8,917 nucleotides of DNA from Eubacterium sp. (GTDB taxonomy: Bacteria > Bacillota_A > Clostridia > Lachnospirales > Lachnospiraceae): NCBI GenBank assembly GCA_023663915.1, contig JAMPGN010000174.1:1-8917 (forward strand), written 5' to 3'. Positions 6,764 to 8,917 of this stretch are shown piece by piece. The stretch's first letter is position 1; every line of letters begins with the position of its first letter. Position numbers and translations under genes: made by a program. The notes beneath the pieces are model-generated. The model was not told where the DNA came from and did not search any database. It saw only the letters and a list, made by a program, of their open reading frames with translations.

Positions 6764-8404
6764 TTAATCATCCTCTTCCTCGCTTGCAGTGCTTGTGTAA
6801 ATAGTACGCTTTCTTGCCATTTCGTCGCTTTCAAGATATTCGTCGTAGGTGGTGATCTTGTCGATCAGCGTGCCGTCCGGAAGAATTTCCATAATGCGGT
6901 TCGCCGTGGTCTGTACAACCTGATGGTCGTGGCAAGAGAAAAGTTCCACACCCTTGAATTTCTTCATGCCTTCATTCAAGGCAGTGATTGCTTCCATGTC
7001 CAAATGGTTGGTCGGTTCGTCAAAAAGCAGGCAGTTAGCGCCGCTGATCATCATTTTGGACAAAAGACAGCGCACCTTTTCCCCACCGGATAAGACTTTG
7101 ACTTTCTTCACGCCGTCATCGCCGGCAAAGAGCATACGACCGAGGAAACCGCGCACATAAGTCACATCCTTGACGGGAGAGTAGCCCATGAGCCAGTCGG
7201 TGATGGTGTAATCGTTGTCAAACTCCGCCGTATTATCCTTCGGAAAGTAAGCCTGGGAAGTGGTGACTCCCCATTTATAATTGCCCTCATCGGGTTCCAT
7301 TTCGCCCATAAGAATCTTAAAAAGCGTTGTCTTGGCGAGTTCGTTGCCACCCACAAAAGCGATCTTGTCATCATGTCCTACGATGAAAGAAATATTGTCC
7401 AGTACTTTTTCACCGTTTATGGTCTTGCTGATTCCTTCTACGGTGAGAACCTCGTTCCCGATCTCGCGTTCCGGCCGAAAATCAATATAAGGATATTTCC
7501 TGCTGGAAGGGCGGATGTCGTCGAGTTCGATCTTTTCTAATGCACGCTTCCTGGAAGTCGCCTGTTTGGATTTGCTTGCATTGGCAGAGAAACGGGAGAT
7601 GAACTCTTGCAATTCCTTGATCTGCTCTTCTTTCTTCTTGTTTGCTTCCTTGCGCTGCTTGATGATCAACTGGCTGGACTCGTACCAGAAATCGTAGTTG
7701 CCAGCGTAGAGCTGGATCTTACCGTAGTCGATGTCAGCGGTGTGGGTACACACTTTGTTAAGAAAATAACGATCATGGGAGACGACAATCACGGTGTTGT
7801 CAAAGTTAATCAGAAATTCTTCCAACCACGCGATTGCGTCTAGATCCAGGTGGTTGGTCGGCTCGTCTAAAAGAAGGATATCTGGGTTGCCAAAGAGTGC
7901 TTTGGCGAGAAGAACTTTGACTTTTTCGTTACCATTTAGGTCTGCCATCATGCTATAGTGCAGATCCGTGCCGATGCCGAGACCGTTAAGGAGCGTTGCG
8001 GCATCAGATTCCGCGTCCCAGCCGTCCATCTCGGCAAACTCTGCCTCAAGTTCGCTGGCACGGATACCGTCTTCGTCTGTAAAATCTTCTTTTGCGTAGA
8101 TCGCGTCTTTTTCTTTCATGATCTGATAGAGACGCTCGTTACCCATGATTACCGTGTCCATGGCCGGATAGGAATCGTATTTGAAGTGATCCTGCTCCAA
8201 GACCGAGAGACGCTGGCCGGGCGTGATGGATACGTCGCCGTTCGTCGTCTCCAGTGCACCGGAGAGGATCTTTAAGAAGGTGGATTTGCCTGCGCCGTTG
8301 GCGCCGATCAGCCCGTAGCAGTTTCCTTCTGTGAATTTGATGTTTACGTCCTCAAATAATGCCTTCTTGCCTACGCGTAGAGTTACGTTGTTTGCTTGAA
8401 TCAT
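6764..8404 (-). CDS. ABC-F ATPase, YbiT/YkpA subtype
   Basis: The 546-residue protein has two ABC domains and no membrane segment, as in ABC-F proteins that act at the ribosome rather than as transporters. Domain 1 has Walker A GANGAGKS (34-41), signature LNGNEKVKV (156-164), Walker B ILLLDEPTNHLD (176-187) and H-loop SHDRYF (209-214). The linker (about 240-300) is charged and contains FVSRF-like EFISRFSANASKSKQATSR, which identifies the YbiT/YkpA group. Domain 2 has an unusual Walker A, GGNELAKTT (352-360), signature LSGGEK (438-443), Walker B LLFDEPTNHLD (459-469) and H492. The acidic tail ends SEEEDD. Start ATG has GAGG seven bases upstream, and a promoter lies about 55-80 bp upstream. The altered signature 1 and Walker A 2 would form one and the same ATP site. 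It heads the operon with PHP and HAD genes. The role in translation is inferred from the family. Confidence 0.95.
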   Translation of the reverse strand: MIQANNVTLRVGKKALFEDVNIKFTEGNCYGLIGANGAGKSTFLKILSGALETTNGDVSITPGQRLSVLEQDHFKYDSYPAMDTVIMGNERLYQIMKEKDAIYAKEDFTDEDGIRASELEAEFAEMDGWDAESDAATLLNGLGIGTDLHYSMMADLNGNEKVKVLLAKALFGNPDILLLDEPTNHLDLDAIAWLEEFLINFDNTVIVVSHDRYFLNKVCTHTADIDYGKIQLYAGNYDFWYESSQLIIKQRKEANKKKEEQIKELQEFISRFSANASKSKQATSRKRALEKIELDDIRPSSRKYPYIDFRPEREIGNEVLTVEGISKTINGEKVLDNISFIVGHDDKIAFVGGNELAKTTLFKILMGEMEPDEGNYKWGVTTSQAYFPKDNTAEFDNDYTITDWLMGYSPVKDVTYVRGFLGRMLFAGDDGVKKVKVLSGGEKVRCLLSKMMISGANCLLFDEPTNHLDMEAITALNEGMKKFKGVELFSCHDHQVVQTTANRIMEILPDGTLIDKITTYDEYLESDEMARKRTIYTSTASEEEDD

Positions 8405-8456
8405 GTTATAACCTCATATTTTCTATATTCTCTGTTCTTTTTTGGCTACTCATATC

Positions 8457-8484
8457 ATTATACATGAAAGGAAGTTTTTTGCAA
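8457..8484 (-). promoter_or_regulatory. Promoter of the ABC-F/PHP/HAD operon
   Basis: Read on the - strand, TTGCAA (8484-8479) is followed by a 16-base spacer and a perfect TATAAT (8462-8457). Transcription would start near 8450 and leave a leader of about 46 bases before the ABC-F start. I see no leader peptide or attenuator in this short leader, so there is no sign of the drug-induced control known for some ABC-F genes. Confidence 0.6.
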
Positions 8485-8546
8485 TGTGGAATGTGGGGTT
8501 ACTCACTTTTGTCACACTATGAAAAAGTAGATTTATCTGAAAAGCA

Positions 8547-8555
8547 TGATACAAT
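8547..8555 (+). promoter_or_regulatory. Extended -10 promoter for the toxin mRNA
   Basis: TGATACAAT (8547-8555) is an extended -10 element (TGn plus TACAAT, five of six matches to consensus). No good -35 is visible 16-18 bases upstream, which extended -10 promoters can tolerate. It predicts a start near 8562 and, with the terminator at 8735-8766, a transcript of about 205 nt. Confidence 0.45.
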
Positions 8556-8561
8556 GATTCC

Positions 8562-8601
8562 GTTACCGCCCCTAGACAGGTAAAGAAAGGGGGTGTGCTG
8601 T
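8562..8601 (+). promoter_or_regulatory. Toxin mRNA leader that can mask its ribosome binding site
   Basis: The binding site AAAGGGGG (8586-8593) lies eight bases before the GTG start. CCCCT (8569-8573) can pair with AGGGG (8588-8592) across a 14-base loop, hiding the site. A competing stem joins TTACC (8563-8567) to GGTAA (8579-8583) and would free it. In addition AATGATTCC (8553-8561) is a perfect inverted copy of GGAATCATT (8604-8612), which covers the start codon's last base and the next codons. That arm lies in the -10 region, so it matters only if transcription starts further upstream. Leader structures that block translation are common in type I toxin mRNAs, including fst. Confidence 0.45.
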
Positions 8602-8688
8602 GTGGAATCATTCATAGCTTTTTTAGTCGCTGTCGCGGCTGGCGTGGTTTGCCACTACGTCATCAAATGGTTAGACAGTGATAAATAG
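8602..8688 (+). CDS. Small hydrophobic membrane peptide, candidate Fst/Ldr-like type I toxin
   Basis: A 28-codon frame starts with GTG at 8602 and stops with TAG at 8686-8688. AAAGGGGG lies eight bases upstream. The peptide has one membrane segment (about residues 4-21), with a glycine at 14, then HYVIKWLDSDK at the end. A short N-terminus, a hydrophobic helix with a central Gly, and a Trp-Leu pair followed by a charged tail are the architecture of Fst/Ldr toxins (usually 30-35 residues). The proline common before the Gly in Fst is alanine here. Fst/Ldr peptides insert into the inner face of the membrane and disturb it when overproduced, and I infer the same here. An in-frame GTG at 8593 would add three residues but lies inside the binding site. 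The flanking terminator and the opposing promoter strengthen the case beyond the peptide alone. It could instead be a harmless small membrane protein. Confidence 0.62.
   Translation: MESFIAFLVAVAAGVVCHYVIKWLDSDK
8610..8620 (+). repeat. Direct repeat copy 1, inside the toxin frame
   Basis: ATTCATAGCTT occurs here, starting six bases after the GTG start codon, and again at 8788-8798. The match extends to 13 of 14 bases (8610-8623 against 8788-8801), the one difference being T against C. Because the second copy is transcribed from the opposite strand, the difference becomes a G-U pair between the two RNAs. Confidence 0.8.
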
Positions 8689-8734
8689 TTGGTAACTAGC
8701 CTACGGATTAAGCCACCGTACCAAAACGGAATAG

Positions 8735-8766
8735 AAAAGCCTCAGAGCGTCATCTCTGGGGCTTTT
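8735..8766. terminator. Bidirectional intrinsic terminator of the toxin/antitoxin locus
   Basis: AAAAGCCTCAGAG (8735-8747) pairs with CTCTGGGGCTTTT (8754-8766) to give a 13-bp stem with one T-G pair and a six-base loop. The stem carries four T at its end on both strands: CTTTTCGTT on + and CTTTTCTATT on -. It can therefore stop the toxin mRNA and an RNA coming the other way, leaving the two RNAs fully complementary over the hairpin. Confidence 0.82.
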
Positions 8767-8787
8767 CGTTGTCGTCCTGTATGGACT

Positions 8788-8798
8788 ATTCATAGCTT
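8788..8798 (+). repeat. Direct repeat copy 2, in the 5' end of the antisense RNA
   Basis: This is the second ATTCATAGCTT, 167 bp from the end of the first copy. The first copy is read on the + strand as part of the toxin mRNA. This one lies in the 5' third of the predicted - strand RNA, which lets the two RNAs pair in trans as well as at the terminator. Confidence 0.8.
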
Positions 8799-8811
8799 CT
8801 TGCCTATTGGC

Positions 8812-8840
8812 ATTATAGCATATGCAAAATCCGTTTGCAA
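8812..8840 (-). promoter_or_regulatory. Strong promoter driving the antisense RNA
   Basis: On the - strand, TTGCAA (8840-8835) is followed by exactly 17 bases and then a perfect TATAAT (8817-8812). TGC stands directly before it, making an extended -10. This is the best promoter in the window by consensus. It has no protein gene behind it, because transcription meets the terminator after about 70 bases. Confidence 0.7.
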
Positions 8841-8862
8841 TATTCTCTGCAATGAAAATTTA

Positions 8863-8916
8863 TTACTCAACTTTCCCACCAGCATAATGGGTACGGATGC
8901 TTGATTTCTCAAGCAA
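8863..8916 (-). CDS. Possible C-terminal end of an unidentified gene (partial)
   Basis: A - strand frame enters from the right edge and stops with TAA at 8865-8863, giving only 17 residues ending in IRTHYAGGKVE. The ending is plausible for a protein but too short to assign to a family, and an open run of 17 codons is common by chance. If real, its stop would lie about 20 bases before the antisense promoter. Confidence 0.22.
   Translation of the reverse strand: MLEKSSIRTHYAGGKVE
8899..8914. other. Short hairpin with GAAA tetraloop on the - strand
   Basis: GCTTGA (8899-8904) and TCAAGC (8909-8914) pair perfectly around TTTC, which reads GAAA on the - strand. GNRA loops stabilise RNA hairpins. 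No T tract follows. It overlaps the possible partial gene at the right edge, and its role is unknown. Confidence 0.35.
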
Positions 8917-8917
8917 A

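Larger units (their letters stand above)
8730..8805 (-). ncRNA. Candidate antisense antitoxin RNA (RNA II-like)
   Basis: The promoter at 8812-8840 predicts a - strand RNA starting near 8805 and ending in the T-rich side of the shared terminator, about 76 nt. I see no start codon with a ribosome binding site in it. Its bases 5-18 are complementary to the toxin mRNA at 8610-8623: 13 Watson-Crick pairs and one G-U, just after the start codon and within the ribosome footprint. Its 3' end is perfectly complementary to the mRNA terminator because the two overlap there. A weaker second match pairs 8774-8766 with 8627-8635 (8 of 9). In the enterococcal par locus, RNA II (about 65 nt) silences fst mRNA (about 210 nt) in this same convergent arrangement. 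The function here is inferred from layout and complementarity. Confidence 0.55.

Noticed and set aside
6521..7093. 190-codon open frame on the + strand across the PHP/ABC-F junction
   Set aside because: It lies opposite two well-supported genes and has no family features or translation signal.
8748..8753. U-turn (YUNR) loop in the shared terminator, which would start RNA-RNA pairing as in par
   Set aside because: The six-base loop does not fit YUNR on either strand, so I do not claim this element.
8627..8774. Second direct repeat, TCGCTGTCG (8627-8635) against TCGTTGTCG (8766-8774)
   Set aside because: It matches 8 of 9 bases, but the difference breaks pairing, and the copies are in an order that cannot pair together with the 11-bp repeat in a simple duplex. 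It may be chance.
8689..8904. 71-codon frame on the + strand right after the toxin stop codon
   Set aside because: It runs through the strong terminator and the antisense promoter. It has no ribosome binding site, and the frame is better explained as non-coding.
1..8917. CRISPR array, tRNA, rRNA, insertion sequence or attachment site
   Set aside because: I saw no regularly spaced repeats, tRNA cloverleaf, rRNA sequence, transposase frame or integrase-linked repeats on either strand.

Overview
The window looks like chromosomal DNA of a Gram-positive, anaerobic Clostridia-type bacterium, most likely a gut Lachnospiraceae. The reasons are a mid-range GC content, strong AGGAGG-type ribosome binding sites, frequent AGG arginine codons, and the flavour of the Ppx/PpK1 pair and the ABC-F protein. 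This taxonomic call is inference from sequence style, not from a marker gene.

Left block (1-5004, + strand): the window opens in the last 55 codons of a DUF815-type ATPase. Two back-to-back hairpins (171-254) and an AT-rich repeat tract follow. Then comes a polyphosphate cluster: an atypical Ppx/GppA phosphatase with an HD domain (319-1848), polyphosphate kinase Ppk1 (1908-4028), a Maf nucleotide pyrophosphatase (4082-4669) and a very acidic 85-residue protein of unknown function (4747-5004). The four genes run in one direction with gaps of 53-77 bp. They read as one unit for making and breaking polyphosphate and cleaning the nucleotide pool.

Middle block (5055-8404, - strand): an operon read right to left encodes a YbiT/YkpA-type ABC-F ATPase, a PHP phosphoesterase of the YciV/RNase AM type, and a Cof-type HAD phosphatase. 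The ABC-F stop codon touches the PHP start codon, and the PHP and HAD genes are 17 bp apart. A good promoter lies upstream of the ABC-F gene (8457-8484). The two blocks converge at a hairpin (5037-5069) that overlaps the end of the HAD gene.

Right block (8405-8917): this 0.5-kb stretch has no conventional gene but is the most interesting part. It holds the parts expected of a compact type I toxin-antitoxin locus with the layout of the enterococcal par/Fst system. They are an extended -10 promoter, a leader that can hide its own Shine-Dalgarno sequence, and a 28-codon membrane peptide ending in a Fst/Ldr-like Trp-Leu plus charged tail. A 13-bp-stem bidirectional terminator follows, and an opposing strong promoter (TTGCAA, 17 bp, TGC-TATAAT) would make an RNA of about 76 nt. 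That small RNA carries a second copy of an 11-bp repeat found just after the toxin start codon. It could therefore pair with the toxin mRNA over 14 nt (13 Watson-Crick pairs plus one G-U), in addition to complementarity at the shared terminator. The last 50 bases may hold the end of another - strand gene.
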